Assembly (NCBI RefSeq): GCF_001636295.1
Contig: NZ_CP014209.1
Location: 496,001-560,000 of the forward strand
Reading direction: 5' to 3'
Length of the DNA stretch: 64,000 nt
Origin: Isoptericola dokdonensis DS-3
GTDB lineage: Bacteria > Actinomycetota > Actinomycetes > Actinomycetales > Cellulomonadaceae
This document shows, piece after piece, positions 1-8,887 of the stretch. The notes below the pieces were generated by a model. That model was not told where the DNA came from. It ran no database searches and saw only the letters and a program-made list of their open reading frames with translations. Within the stretch, counting starts at the first letter, position 1. The number at the start of each line of letters is the position of its first letter. The translations under genes and the position numbers were made by a program.

Positions 1-972
1 CCGATCCTCGAGGCGATCTCCGCCAAGGTCGACGGCACCCCGTGCTGCACCTACGTCGGCCCGAACGGCGCCGGCCACTTCGTGAAGATGGTGCACAACG
101 GCATCGAGTACGCCGACATGCAGCTCATCGCCGAGGCCTACGACCTGCTCAAGCAGGGCCTGGGGGCGTCCGCCGCCGAGATCGGCCAGATCTTCGCCGA
201 GTGGAACACGGGCGACCTCGAGTCGTTCCTCATCGAGATCACCGCCGACGTCCTGCAGCACGTCGACGCCGAGACCGGCGCCGCGTTCGTCGACATCGTG
301 CTCGACCAGGCCGAGCAGAAGGGCACCGGTCGCTGGACCGTGCAGAACGGCCTCGACCTGGGCGTGCCGATCACCGGCATCGCCGAGGCGACGTTCGCCC
401 GCGCCCTGTCGGGCTCCGTGCCGCAGCGCGAGGCCGGGCGCGCCGCCCTGCCGGCGCACGCCACCGCCCTCGAGGTCACCGACCGCGACTCCTTCGTCGA
501 GGACGTCCGTCGCGCCCTCTACGCCTCCAAGGTCGTCGCCTACTCCCAGGGCTTCGACCAGATCGCCGCCGCCTCGGCCGAGAACGGCTGGGACATCGAC
601 CGCGGCGCCATGGCCCGCATCTGGCGCGGCGGCTGCATCATCCGAGCCCGGTTCCTCAACCGGATCACCGAGGCGTACGAGCGCGACCCGCAGCTCTCCC
701 TGCTGCTCGCCGACCCGTACTTCACCGACGCCGTCGGCGAGGGCCTGGCGGCCTGGCGTCGTGTCGTCGCGCAGGCCGCGACCGCGGGCATCCCGGCCCC
801 GGCGTTCTCGTCGTCGCTGTCCTACTACGACGGCGTGCGGGCCGAGCGGCTGCCGGCCGCGCTGATCCAGGCGCAGCGCGACTTCTTCGGCGCGCACACC
901 TACCGGCGCACCGACCGCGACGGCACGTTCCACACCCAGTGGTCGGGCGACCGCACCGAGCAGGAGGCGTGA
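1..972 (+). CDS. gnd: 6-phosphogluconate dehydrogenase, decarboxylating (5' end outside window)
   Basis: Converts 6-phosphogluconate to ribulose 5-phosphate plus CO2 with reduction of NADP, in the oxidative pentose phosphate pathway. The frame is open from base 1 and runs 323 codons to TGA, so the N-terminal Rossmann domain lies upstream. The substrate-binding helix with the catalytic lysine is clear (GAGHFVKMVHNGIEY), and the all-alpha C-terminal domain ends with the typical RDFFGAHTYRR stretch. The next gene starts 7 bases later on the same strand. Family assignment is secure; only the missing 5' part limits the entry. Confidence 0.97.
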   Translation, partial: PILEAISAKVDGTPCCTYVGPNGAGHFVKMVHNGIEYADMQLIAEAYDLLKQGLGASAAEIGQIFAEWNTGDLESFLIEITADVLQHVDAETGAAFVDIVLDQAEQKGTGRWTVQNGLDLGVPITGIAEATFARALSGSVPQREAGRAALPAHATALEVTDRDSFVEDVRRALYASKVVAYSQGFDQIAAASAENGWDIDRGAMARIWRGGCIIRARFLNRITEAYERDPQLSLLLADPYFTDAVGEGLAAWRRVVAQAATAGIPAPAFSSSLSYYDGVRAERLPAALIQAQRDFFGAHTYRRTDRDGTFHTQWSGDRTEQEA

Positions 973-979
973 CGCACCC

Positions 980-2311
980 GTGACCACCCCCCAGTCGGGA
1001 CCCGGGGCCGGCGGCCCCGGGTTCCACCCCGTGATCGTCGGGTCGGACATCGGCGTCTACGCGCTGACCCGGTCCTTCCACGAGGCCTACGGCCTGCGCA
1101 CGACCGTCGTCGCGTTCGCCGAGCCGGGTCCGATCGCGCACTCCCAGCTCATCGACACGGTGCTGTCCGGCACCGGTGCTGCCGAGATCGTGGCGACCCT
1201 CGAGAAGGTCGCGGCGGACCGCCGTGCCGCCGGGCACGCCGAGCCGCTGCTGCTGCAGTCCAACATGGACTGGGTGGTGCGGATCCTCGCGCACCACCGC
1301 GGCGCCCTGGAGGCCGCGGGCTACGTGCTGCCCTACGCCGACGTCGACCTCATCGACCGCATCTGCGACAAGGCCGAGTTCTCGGCCGTGTGCGCCGAGC
1401 TCGGCATCCCCACGCCGGCGACCGTGATCCAGGACTTCGCCGACGCGCAGGCCGAGGGCTGGCGCCCCCAGCCCGTCGCGTTCGACTACCCGGTCATCGC
1501 CAAGCCCGCCTCCAGCGCGGACTACCACGACGTGCAGTTCGCCGGGAAGAAGAAGATCTACGAGATCGCCTCCCGCGACGAGCTGGACAGCCTGTGGGGC
1601 TCCCTGCGCCGCGCCGGCTTCACCGGCCGGTTCCTCGTCCAGGAGATGATCCCGGGCGACGACACCCAGATGCGGTCGGTGACCACGTACTCGGACACCT
1701 CGGGCCGTGTCACCCTGCGCTGCTCGGCGCGCGTGCTCCTGGAGGAGCGCACTCCGGCGGCGCGCGGCAACCCGTCGGCGATGATCGTCGAGCCGATCGC
1801 GGAGATCCTCGACGCCGCGCAGCGGATCTGCGAGCACACCGGCTGGCGCGGCTTCGCGAACTTCGACGTCAAGCTCGACCCGCGTGACGGCGTCTTCAAG
1901 TTCTTCGAGCAGAACCCCCGCATCGGGCGCAACAACTACTACCTCACCGCGGGCGGGCAGAACCCGACCGAGGTGCTGGTGGACGACGTGATCCACGGGG
2001 TCCGCCGCGAGCCCGTCACCGCCTCGCGCGAGGTCCTGTACTGCGTGGTCCCGCACCGCCTCCTGCGCCGCTACGTGCTCGACGAGGGCCTGCGTGCCCG
2101 CGTCGTGGGGCTCATGCGCACCGGTCGCACGGTGCACCCGCTGCGCTACTCCGCCGATGCCGCGCCGCGGCGCCGCCTGTACGTGCTGACGGCCCTGGTC
2201 AACCACGTGCGCAAGTACCGCCGCTACTACCCGACGAGCGCCCTCGAGGCGAACCACGCCGCCGCGCAGCGGGCCACCGCCCGTCGCACGGCCGGGAAGG
2301 GGAGCCTGTGA
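980..2311 (+). CDS. ATP-grasp ligase, D-aspartate ligase (Asl)-like, paralogue 1
   Basis: 443 residues. The N-terminal pattern PVIVGSDIGVYALTRSFHEAYG and the central ATP-grasp region (AGKKKIYEI, VQEMIPGDDTQMR, NFDVKLDPRDG, EQNPRIGRNNYY) resemble the D-aspartate ligase of Enterococcus faecium, which joins D-Asp to the lysine side chain of the peptidoglycan precursor with ATP. The metal-binding Glu/Asn pair is present (FEQNPR). The stop overlaps the GTG of the next paralogue by four bases, and an Asp/Glu racemase follows, the kind of partner expected for a ligase using a D-amino acid. I infer a role in building the peptidoglycan interpeptide bridge. The actual amino acid substrate cannot be read from the sequence. 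Confidence 0.75.
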   Translation: MTTPQSGPGAGGPGFHPVIVGSDIGVYALTRSFHEAYGLRTTVVAFAEPGPIAHSQLIDTVLSGTGAAEIVATLEKVAADRRAAGHAEPLLLQSNMDWVVRILAHHRGALEAAGYVLPYADVDLIDRICDKAEFSAVCAELGIPTPATVIQDFADAQAEGWRPQPVAFDYPVIAKPASSADYHDVQFAGKKKIYEIASRDELDSLWGSLRRAGFTGRFLVQEMIPGDDTQMRSVTTYSDTSGRVTLRCSARVLLEERTPAARGNPSAMIVEPIAEILDAAQRICEHTGWRGFANFDVKLDPRDGVFKFFEQNPRIGRNNYYLTAGGQNPTEVLVDDVIHGVRREPVTASREVLYCVVPHRLLRRYVLDEGLRARVVGLMRTGRTVHPLRYSADAAPRRRLYVLTALVNHVRKYRRYYPTSALEANHAAAQRATARRTAGKGSL

Positions 2312-3609
2312 CCCGCCGCCTGCAGCCGGTCGTCCTCGGCGGCGACATCGGCGCGTACTCGCTGGCCCGGGCCTTCCACGAGGCGTACGGCGTCAAGCCG
2401 GTCGTCGTGTCCGGCATGTCGACCGGGCTCGTGCGGCACTCGCGGATCCTGCACCACGTCGCCGAGCCGGCGATCGACGACCCGGCCGCCATCGTGGCGC
2501 GGCTGCGCACCATCGCCGACGAGCACCCGGACGCCGACCTCATCGCCGTCGGCTCCGCGGACTGGCTCGTGCGCACGCTCGTGCAGAACCGCCACCTCCT
2601 GGAGGACCGGTACACGATCCCCTACGTCGGTGAGGAGCTGCTGCTGCAGCTCACCGACAAGGAGGGGTTCGGCGACCTGTGCGCCGAGCTCGGCATCGCA
2701 CACCCCACCACGGTGATCCACAAGATCGGGGGCCACGACGCCTCGGACACGGCCGGCGAGCCCGACACCTCCGGCCTGACGTTCCCCGTCATCGCGAAGG
2801 CGGCCAGCACGGCCGCCTACCACGACGTCGAGTTCGCCGGGAAGAAGAAGGTGTTCCTCGTGGACACCCGCGCCGAGCTCGTCGAGCTGCTGGAGCGGGT
2901 GCGCGTCGCCGGGTACGTCGGGGCGTTCGTCGTCCAGGACTACATCCCGGGCGACGACTCCGGCATGCGGATCCTCACCTGCTACTCCGACGCGTCCGGC
3001 AAGGTGCGGTTCTCCGCGTTCGGGCACGTGCTCCTCGAGGAGCACACCCCCGGCGCGCTCGGGAACCCGGCGGGCATCATCACGCAGCAGCAGACCGAGG
3101 TCGTCGAGCAGGCCACCCGCCTGCTCGAGCACGTCGGCTGGACGGGGTTCGCGAACTTCGACCTCAAGTACGACCCGCGCGACGGCCGGTACGTGTTCTT
3201 CGAGCTCAACCCGCGCCTGGGCCGCTCGAACTTCTACATCACCGCCGCCGGCGCCAACGCGGTGACGTTCTACGTGCACGAGCACCTGCGCGGTCTCGAC
3301 CCCGACCCGCGCGCCGTGCTCGGGTCCGACGTCACGCTGTCGCCGACCGGCGAGCTGGAGGACCGGCACCTGTACACGGTGCTGCCCGGCGCCCTGCTGC
3401 GCCGGTACGTGGCCGACCCGCAGGTCCGGGCCGAGGCCCGCCGGCTCGCGCGGTCCGGCCGCTCGACGAACCCGCTGTGGTACCGGGCCGAGACCGACCC
3501 GCGCCGCATCGCGTACCTCGTGGTCGCCCAGCTCAACCAGTGGCGCAAGTACTCCCGCCACTACCCCCTGGCCGAGTCCCGGCGACTCGCCTGGAAGGGC
3601 ACGGCGTGA
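2308..3609 (+). CDS. ATP-grasp ligase, D-aspartate ligase (Asl)-like, paralogue 2
   Basis: 433 residues, clearly paralogous to the gene before it (PVVLGGDIGAYSLARAFHEAYG, AGKKKVFLV, VQDYIPGDDSGMR, FFELNPRLGRSNFYI). GTG start inside the upstream stop (GTGA), and its own stop overlaps the racemase start the same way, so the three genes are translationally coupled. The metal-binding Glu and Asn of ATP-grasp enzymes are kept (FELNPR). An insert near residue 145 (HDASDTAGEPDTSG) separates it from paralogue 1. Two ligases in tandem could add two different residues of a dipeptide bridge, or one may act on another carboxylate/amine pair. That choice is inference. Confidence 0.75.
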   Translation: MTRRLQPVVLGGDIGAYSLARAFHEAYGVKPVVVSGMSTGLVRHSRILHHVAEPAIDDPAAIVARLRTIADEHPDADLIAVGSADWLVRTLVQNRHLLEDRYTIPYVGEELLLQLTDKEGFGDLCAELGIAHPTTVIHKIGGHDASDTAGEPDTSGLTFPVIAKAASTAAYHDVEFAGKKKVFLVDTRAELVELLERVRVAGYVGAFVVQDYIPGDDSGMRILTCYSDASGKVRFSAFGHVLLEEHTPGALGNPAGIITQQQTEVVEQATRLLEHVGWTGFANFDLKYDPRDGRYVFFELNPRLGRSNFYITAAGANAVTFYVHEHLRGLDPDPRAVLGSDVTLSPTGELEDRHLYTVLPGALLRRYVADPQVRAEARRLARSGRSTNPLWYRAETDPRRIAYLVVAQLNQWRKYSRHYPLAESRRLAWKGTA

Positions 3610-4334
3610 GCGAGCAGCTCCCCGACCCGACGCCGCCGGTCGGAGTGATCGGCGGCGTCGGGCCGCTCGCCACGGCGTACTTCCTGCAGCGCGTCGTGCA
3701 GCTCACCGACGCGGCCCGCGACCAGGAGCACGTCGACCTCGTCGTGCTCAACCACGCCACCATCCCGGACCGCACCGACTTCGTGCTCGGCCGGTCGGCC
3801 GCCGACCCCGGCCCCGTGCTCGCCCGCGACGCGGCCCGCCTGGAGGCGTTCGGGGTCAGCTTCCTCGTCATGCCGTGCAACACGGCGCACTACTTCACCC
3901 AGCAGGTGCTCGACGCGATCACCGTGCCGTTCGTGTCGATCGTGGACGTCACCGTGGCCGCCGCCCGGGAGCGGGCGCCCGGCGCCACCGCCGTCGGGCT
4001 GCTCGCCACCGCCGGCACCGTCGCGTCCGGCGTCTACCGTGACGCGTTCGCCGTCCACGGCATCGACGTCATCACCCCGGACGACGCCGACCAGGCGCTC
4101 GTCAACGAGGTCATCTACGACCAGGTCAAGGCCGGGCTGCCGGCCGACCCCGCGACCCTGCGCGCGGTGGCCGGGCGCCTCGTCGAGCGCGGCGCCGGCG
4201 TCGTCGTGCTGGGCTGCACCGAGCTGTCCGTCGCCGCGGTCGACCACGACCTGCTCGCCGAGCCGCCGTTCCTCGACTCCATGGACGAGCTCGTCCGCGC
4301 CACGATCTCGCGGGCCGGGCACCGGGTGCGCTGA
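3606..4334 (+). CDS. Aspartate/glutamate racemase family protein
   Basis: 242 residues, GTG start chosen because it overlaps the preceding stop (GTGA) and opens directly into the family N terminus (PVGVIGGVGPLATAYF). Cofactor-independent racemases use two cysteines, one for each face of the alpha carbon. Both are here, in VMPCNTAHY and VLGCTELS. Aspartate racemases carry the MPCNTAHY form, so D-Asp supply for the two adjacent ligases is the likely role. D-Glu for cell-wall synthesis normally comes from a separate MurI. The coupling to ATP-grasp ligases recalls the asl-racemase pairing in Enterococcus faecium. Confidence 0.85.
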   Translation: MSEQLPDPTPPVGVIGGVGPLATAYFLQRVVQLTDAARDQEHVDLVVLNHATIPDRTDFVLGRSAADPGPVLARDAARLEAFGVSFLVMPCNTAHYFTQQVLDAITVPFVSIVDVTVAAARERAPGATAVGLLATAGTVASGVYRDAFAVHGIDVITPDDADQALVNEVIYDQVKAGLPADPATLRAVAGRLVERGAGVVVLGCTELSVAAVDHDLLAEPPFLDSMDELVRATISRAGHRVR

Positions 4335-4380
4335 GCGCCCCGACCGGTCCCGGCCGGCCGAGCCCGCGGGGGCCTCCGCC

Positions 4381-4872
4381 TCAGCCGAGCTCGGAGGTGC
4401 CCGCGTACAGGTGCAGCACCGGGACGTGCAGCTCCTCGCGGGCGCGCGACGCCCAGTCGGTGTGGAAGGTGTCCTCGACGGCGTGCGGGTAGGTCACCAC
4501 CACGACCTCGTCGCCGCCTGCGGCGACGGCGGCCGAAAGCGCCGGCAGCGGGTCGTCCTGCGTGACCTCGCCGGTCGCGGTCGCACCGGTGGCGCGCAGC
4601 GCCTCGACCGACTCGACGACCTGCTCGCCCGCGCTGCGGGTCGCGGCCTCGGGGCTGGGCTCTCGCCCGACGAGCTCGGACCAGGCCTCGCGCAGCTCCA
4701 GCATGCCCAGGTGGTCCAGCACCGAGGACACGACGTTGTGCTCCGTGTCGGCCGGGACGAGCACGCGGTACGTGACCTCGGTGTCGGGGTGCAACGACGT
4801 GATGTGGGTCACGTCGGCGGTGGTCAGGGCGTCCTCGGTGAGGACCACGACGGTCAGCGCGGTGTCGGACAT
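4381..4872 (-). CDS. Conserved hypothetical protein, universal-stress-like
   Basis: 163 residues, soluble. It alternates beta strands and helices (ALTVVVLTED, EVTYRVLVPAD, EVVVVTYPHAVED, VPVLHLYAG), consistent with an alpha/beta USP-like fold, but the GxxGxxxxG(S/T) nucleotide motif of ATP-binding universal stress proteins is not seen. It converges with the racemase gene and is followed on the same strand by a RibD-like reductase lying upstream in transcription. The function is not known. Actinobacterial homologues are usually uncharacterised. Confidence 0.7.
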   Translation of the reverse strand: MSDTALTVVVLTEDALTTADVTHITSLHPDTEVTYRVLVPADTEHNVVSSVLDHLGMLELREAWSELVGREPSPEAATRSAGEQVVESVEALRATGATATGEVTQDDPLPALSAAVAAGGDEVVVVTYPHAVEDTFHTDWASRAREELHVPVLHLYAGTSELG

Positions 4873-4913
4873 GGCGCCAACCTACGGCACGGTCACGGCC
4901 CGTGCGAGGGGTG

Positions 4914-5693
4914 TCACGAGCCCTGGCGGTCGATCTCCCACCGCGCCACCAGGGTGCCGCCGTCCGAGGCCAGCAGGTGCCCCAGCGTCGCGTCGTGCAG
5001 CCGTGCCGCCGGGGCGTGCCCGTGACCGACGGGCGCGACGATGCGGCCCGGACCGACCCCGGCGAGCTGCGGCGTCGTCGTGACGCAGAGCTCGTCGACC
5101 AGGTCGGCCGCCAGCAGGGAACCGAGCAGGTGCGGCCCGCCCTCGCTCAGCACGTGGCGCAGCCCGGCCGCCGCGAGCACGTCCAGGCCCGCCGCGAGGT
5201 CGACGTGAGCCACGTCGCCGGGCACCACGACGGCCCGGTCGCCGACGGCCGCGCGGGCGCTCGCGGCGCCCGCCTCGCCGGTCACGACCCAGGGGGTCCG
5301 GTCGCCGTCGAGCAGCGCCGGCGGCACCAGCCCGCGCCGGGTCACCAGCGCCAGCTCGAGCGGGGCCGACGACAGGTGCGCCAGGTCGCGGGGACGGTTG
5401 AGCTGTCCGTAGGACTCGGCGCGGGCCGTGCCCGCCCCGACGAGCACGACGTCGGCCAGCGCGCGCAGCACGCGGAACACCCGCCAGTCGGCGGCGTCGT
5501 TGATCGACCCGCTCACGCCGTCGTCGCCCCAGGCGCCGCCGTCCACGGTCGAGACCATGTTGACCCGCAGGTGGCGTGCCGGGGTCGGCCGGTAGAGCTC
5601 GGCGAGCCGGGCCTCGCCCGGTTCGGGCGGGACGTCGGACACCTCGGGGCGCAGCAGGTGCAGGGGCGGCAGGTCGCGCGTGGTGGAACTCAC
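4914..5693 (-). CDS. Pyrimidine reductase family protein (RibD C-terminal/DHFR-like)
   Basis: 259 residues with GTG start at 5693 (VSSTTRDLPPLHLL). The fold is the NADPH-dependent RibD-C/dihydrofolate-reductase type: HLRVNMVSTVDGGAW near the start for substrate and cofactor contacts, then DVVLVGAGTARAESYG, and HVLSEGGPHLLGSLL for the cofactor loop. Such stand-alone proteins in actinobacteria are annotated as 5-amino-6-(5-phosphoribosylamino)uracil reductase-like, yet riboflavin genes are absent here. The substrate therefore remains open. It diverges from zapE with 38 bases between the two starts, so the promoters must overlap. Confidence 0.85.
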   Translation of the reverse strand: MSSTTRDLPPLHLLRPEVSDVPPEPGEARLAELYRPTPARHLRVNMVSTVDGGAWGDDGVSGSINDAADWRVFRVLRALADVVLVGAGTARAESYGQLNRPRDLAHLSSAPLELALVTRRGLVPPALLDGDRTPWVVTGEAGAASARAAVGDRAVVVPGDVAHVDLAAGLDVLAAAGLRHVLSEGGPHLLGSLLAADLVDELCVTTTPQLAGVGPGRIVAPVGHGHAPAARLHDATLGHLLASDGGTLVARWEIDRQGS

Positions 5694-5731
5694 AGCCGTC
5701 AGGCTACGCGGCCCACGTAGGCTGGATCTTC

Positions 5732-6805
5732 GTGACAGCCGTGCAGTCCCCGGACTCGACCACCGTGACCGCCTCGCTCGTCGCGGTGCGTCCCACCGTC
5801 TCGACGGACCGGCTGCTCGCCGACCTCGTCCCGCCGCCGCACTTCGAGCGCGCACGGTTCGCGACGTACCGCGCGAACCCCGACCACCCCAGCCAGGCTG
5901 CCACGCTCGCGCGGCTGCAGGAGGTCGCCGCCGAGATCGCGGCCCCCGCGCCGTCCGGGCTGAAGGCGCTGCTCGGCCGCCGCCGCGCCGCCCCGGCCGT
6001 CTACATGGACGGCGGGTTCGGCGTCGGCAAGACGCACCTGCTCACCTCCCTCACCCATGCCGTCACCGAGGCGCTCGGGGAGGGCACGGCCGCCTACGGG
6101 ACGTTCGTGGAGTACACCAACCTCGTGGGCGCGCTCGGGTTCCTGCCCACGGTCGAGGCGCTCGCGACCCGGCGCCTGGTCTGCATCGACGAGTTCGAGC
6201 TCGACGACCCCGGCGACACCGTGCTCATGTCCCGCCTCCTGCGCGAGCTCGCCGACCGCGGCGTCGCGCTCGCCGCGACCTCCAACACGCTGCCCGACGC
6301 GCTGGGGGAGGGCCGGTTCGCCGCCGAGGACTTCCTGCGCGAGATCCAGGCGCTCGCGGCGCGCTTCGAGGTGCTGCGCGTCGACGGCGACGACTACCGG
6401 CACCGCGCCGTCGTCACGGACGCCGATCCGCTGCCCCTCGCGACCGTCCGGTCGGTCGTCGCGGCGACGCCGGGTGCGGTGCTCGACGACCTCGGCGACC
6501 TGCTCGCCCACCTCGCGACCGTGCACCCGAGCCGGTACGGCGCGCTGCTCGACGGGGTGCGCCTCGTCGGCCTGACGGGCTTCGGGCCGGTGACCCGCCA
6601 GGAGGTCGCGCTGCGGCTCGTCGTGCTCGTCGACCGGCTGTACGACCGGGACGTCCCCGTCCTGCTCGCCGGGGTCGACGGCGCCGACCAGCGCGCCCTG
6701 TTCACCCCGGAGATGCTGGCCGGCGGGTACCGCAAGAAGTACTACCGCGCGCTGTCGCGGCTGGGGGCGCTGGCCCAGGAGGGGCGGGCGCTCGCCGGCG
6801 TCTGA
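5732..6805 (+). CDS. zapE: Cell division protein ZapE (AFG1-like ATPase)
   Basis: 357 residues, GTG start. AAA+ ATPase of the AFG1/ZapE family: Walker A in DGGFGVGKTHLL near residue 93, Walker B in RLVCIDEFELDDPGD, and sensor-1 region in ALAATSNTLPDAL. Bacterial ZapE associates with FtsZ at the division site. The C terminus LYDRDVPVLLAGVDG and YRKKYYRALSRLG is also typical of the family. It diverges from the RibD-like gene and converges with the TreZ-like gene, whose stop lies 4 bases beyond. Confidence 0.92.
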   Translation: MTAVQSPDSTTVTASLVAVRPTVSTDRLLADLVPPPHFERARFATYRANPDHPSQAATLARLQEVAAEIAAPAPSGLKALLGRRRAAPAVYMDGGFGVGKTHLLTSLTHAVTEALGEGTAAYGTFVEYTNLVGALGFLPTVEALATRRLVCIDEFELDDPGDTVLMSRLLRELADRGVALAATSNTLPDALGEGRFAAEDFLREIQALAARFEVLRVDGDDYRHRAVVTDADPLPLATVRSVVAATPGAVLDDLGDLLAHLATVHPSRYGALLDGVRLVGLTGFGPVTRQEVALRLVVLVDRLYDRDVPVLLAGVDGADQRALFTPEMLAGGYRKKYYRALSRLGALAQEGRALAGV

Positions 6806-6809
6806 GCCG

Positions 6810-8471
6810 TCACAGCTCGTCCGCGGGCTCCTCGTGCAGGACGACGGCGCCCCGTCCCGGCACCCGGAGCCCGCCGTCCGCCACGGCCGTGGCGTCGTGC
6901 CACGCGGCCACCACGCCCCACGTCGAGGACGTCGTCGGCAGCCGCCGGGCGAGGTCGACGGTGCGGGGCTCCCGGGCGAGCACGAGGACCAGCGCCGTGC
7001 GTCCCCGGCGCACGACGACGACGTCGTCCTCCGCCGTGGCGTCGAGGTCGTCCTGGACGTCGTGGAGTGCTGCCGCGCGCAGCGTGAGCAGCGTCCGGGT
7101 CCAGTCCCGCAGCCGCCGCGACGACGTCTCGGGGCAGCCCAGGGGGACGTGCTCGGTGTCGAGGACGACGGGCGTGCCCGCCAGGAGACTGGTCGCCAGC
7201 ATGATGGCGCGGTCGTCGCCGTCGGGGTCGGGATCCCTCGACCCGACATCGGCCAGGGCCCACGGCAGTGCGCGGGCGGCGGCCGGGAGCCGGGTCAGCT
7301 CGCTCACCAGCACCGGTCCCGAGCGCTGGGTCGCGCGGTAGGCGCGACGCAGGCTGGGCGGGGCGTCCCGGGGCGGTGCGCCGACGTTCGCGGTGTCGGT
7401 CGAGAGCTGCTTGATCAGGCCGGACGGGTCGGTGAGCCGTCCCTCGAGGAGCTCGCGCACGAGGCCCGCCAGCCGGTCGCTCATGCCACGCCCGTCGGTG
7501 AGGAGGGCGCGGTGGCGACCCGTGCTCGCGCCGATCGCCTGGACCGCCTCGGCGAGCTCGCCGAGGAACGGCGCCGCGGACCGGTCGACGAGCACGTCGA
7601 GGTCGAGCAGCAGCCCGTCGACGTGGAACGACGTGAGCCAGCGTCGGGCGTCGGCGACGAGGAAGTCGCGGGGGCCGCGCGAACCGGACCCGTCGAGGTT
7701 GATCCGGGGCGTGTCGCTGCGGGCGGCGGTACCCGGCCGGGGCCCGATCCGGGAGCCCGCGGCGTAGGGGCCGAAGGCGTGCAGGCCGAGCGCGTCGGCG
7801 ACGGCCCAACGGTGGGGGAGGTCCATGACGACGGCCAGGCCGGCCCGGTGCGCGGCGTCGACGAAGCGGGCGAGGGCCGCGGGGCCTCCGTACGGCCCGT
7901 GCACGGCGAACAGGCGCACGCCCGCGGCGGGACCGCGGACCGGGTCGAACTGGGCGACGGGGGCGAGCTCGACCGCCTCGACGCCGAGCGCGGCGGCCTG
8001 GGGGAGCAGCGCGGCGGCGGAGTCGAGGTCGCCCTCGGGGGTGGCCCGGGTGATGTCGAGGTGCAGCAGGACGCCGCGGGTGAGGTGGGCGCCGGTCCAG
8101 GCGGCGTCCGTCCAGGGGAAGTCCTCGTCGAGCACGCGGCCGGGTCCGTGGACACCGTGCGGCAGGGACGTGCTGCACGGGTCGGGCACGGGTGGGCCGC
8201 CGTCGACGGAGAACGCGTAGTCCGTCCCGACGGCGAGCTCGTCGTCGCCGCGCCAGTAGCCGGGCTCGTGGGCGCCCACGAGCCGCAGGGGTTCACGCAG
8301 GGCGGGCCCTGCGGGCTGGGGGAGCACCACCTCGACGGTGTGCGCTCGGGGGGCCCAGACCATCGGCCGCCGACCGGGCCACGAGTCCCGTGGACGTGAC
8401 GCAGGAGCTCGGGTCCCGGCGGCGAAGCCGGCCTCACGGGCTGGATCGGCGTCGGTCACGAGGCACACCAT
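6810..8471 (-). CDS. TreZ-like GH13 family protein, probably catalytically dead
   Basis: 553 residues. The layout follows malto-oligosyltrehalose trehalohydrolase (TreZ): an early-beta domain at about residues 37-110 (MVWAPRAHTVEVVL, GTDYAFSVDGGPPVPDP), a GH13 barrel from about 120, and a C-terminal beta domain. Conserved catalytic positions are altered. The usual HNH of region I reads PHRW near 219-222. Region II reads GLLLD, keeping the Asp (about 290) but losing the Arg two residues before it. The acid/base Glu of region III is missing (LLTDGRGM). I infer a non-hydrolytic paralogue, perhaps glycan-binding. It is not in a trehalose operon. Confidence 0.75.
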   Translation of the reverse strand: MVCLVTDADPAREAGFAAGTRAPASRPRDSWPGRRPMVWAPRAHTVEVVLPQPAGPALREPLRLVGAHEPGYWRGDDELAVGTDYAFSVDGGPPVPDPCSTSLPHGVHGPGRVLDEDFPWTDAAWTGAHLTRGVLLHLDITRATPEGDLDSAAALLPQAAALGVEAVELAPVAQFDPVRGPAAGVRLFAVHGPYGGPAALARFVDAAHRAGLAVVMDLPHRWAVADALGLHAFGPYAAGSRIGPRPGTAARSDTPRINLDGSGSRGPRDFLVADARRWLTSFHVDGLLLDLDVLVDRSAAPFLGELAEAVQAIGASTGRHRALLTDGRGMSDRLAGLVRELLEGRLTDPSGLIKQLSTDTANVGAPPRDAPPSLRRAYRATQRSGPVLVSELTRLPAAARALPWALADVGSRDPDPDGDDRAIMLATSLLAGTPVVLDTEHVPLGCPETSSRRLRDWTRTLLTLRAAALHDVQDDLDATAEDDVVVVRRGRTALVLVLAREPRTVDLARRLPTTSSTWGVVAAWHDATAVADGGLRVPGRGAVVLHEEPADEL

Positions 8472-8635
8472 AGCCCTGTCGTCGCCCCGGGCGCCTCGGG
8501 TGACCGCCCGCTGGGAGACCGGTTTCGGCCCGTGCGTGTCGGGCTCGTGTCGGAACCATGTCGGGACCGTACCGAGGTCAAAAATACTGTGCCAAGCGGA
8601 GGCGAGCGGCGTCGCTCCCTGGTAGATGTGGCCTC

Positions 8636-8869
8636 ATGATGACCGACAGCCAGGACACCGGCCCCACCCGGGCACGGTCACTCCTCGACGAGTCGATCGC
8701 CTCGCAGGCGCGGATCGCGCCTCGACGCCGGTCGGCGACAGACCCGCACGGAGACCCGCGACCCGGGGGAGACGCCACCAAGGCCCCCACCTCGCTCTCG
8801 CAGAGCGAGCGGCGCCCCATCGAAGGATCGTCGAGCGGTCACTCCTGGGACGACCCCGACGAGCTCTGA
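8636..8869 (+). CDS. Small hypothetical protein
   Basis: 77 residues from MMTDSQDTGPTRARSL. Hydrophilic and rich in Arg, Ser, Pro and Asp, with no membrane segment or recognised motif, so probably disordered. The start is uncertain: two adjacent ATGs occur (8636, 8639) and the upstream region has no strong ribosome-binding site. It lies between divergent and convergent neighbours that do not constrain it. I keep it as a tentative gene. Confidence 0.4.
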   Translation: MMTDSQDTGPTRARSLLDESIASQARIAPRRRSATDPHGDPRPGGDATKAPTSLSQSERRPIEGSSSGHSWDDPDEL

Positions 8870-8887
8870 GCCCTGTGGGGGTACGCG

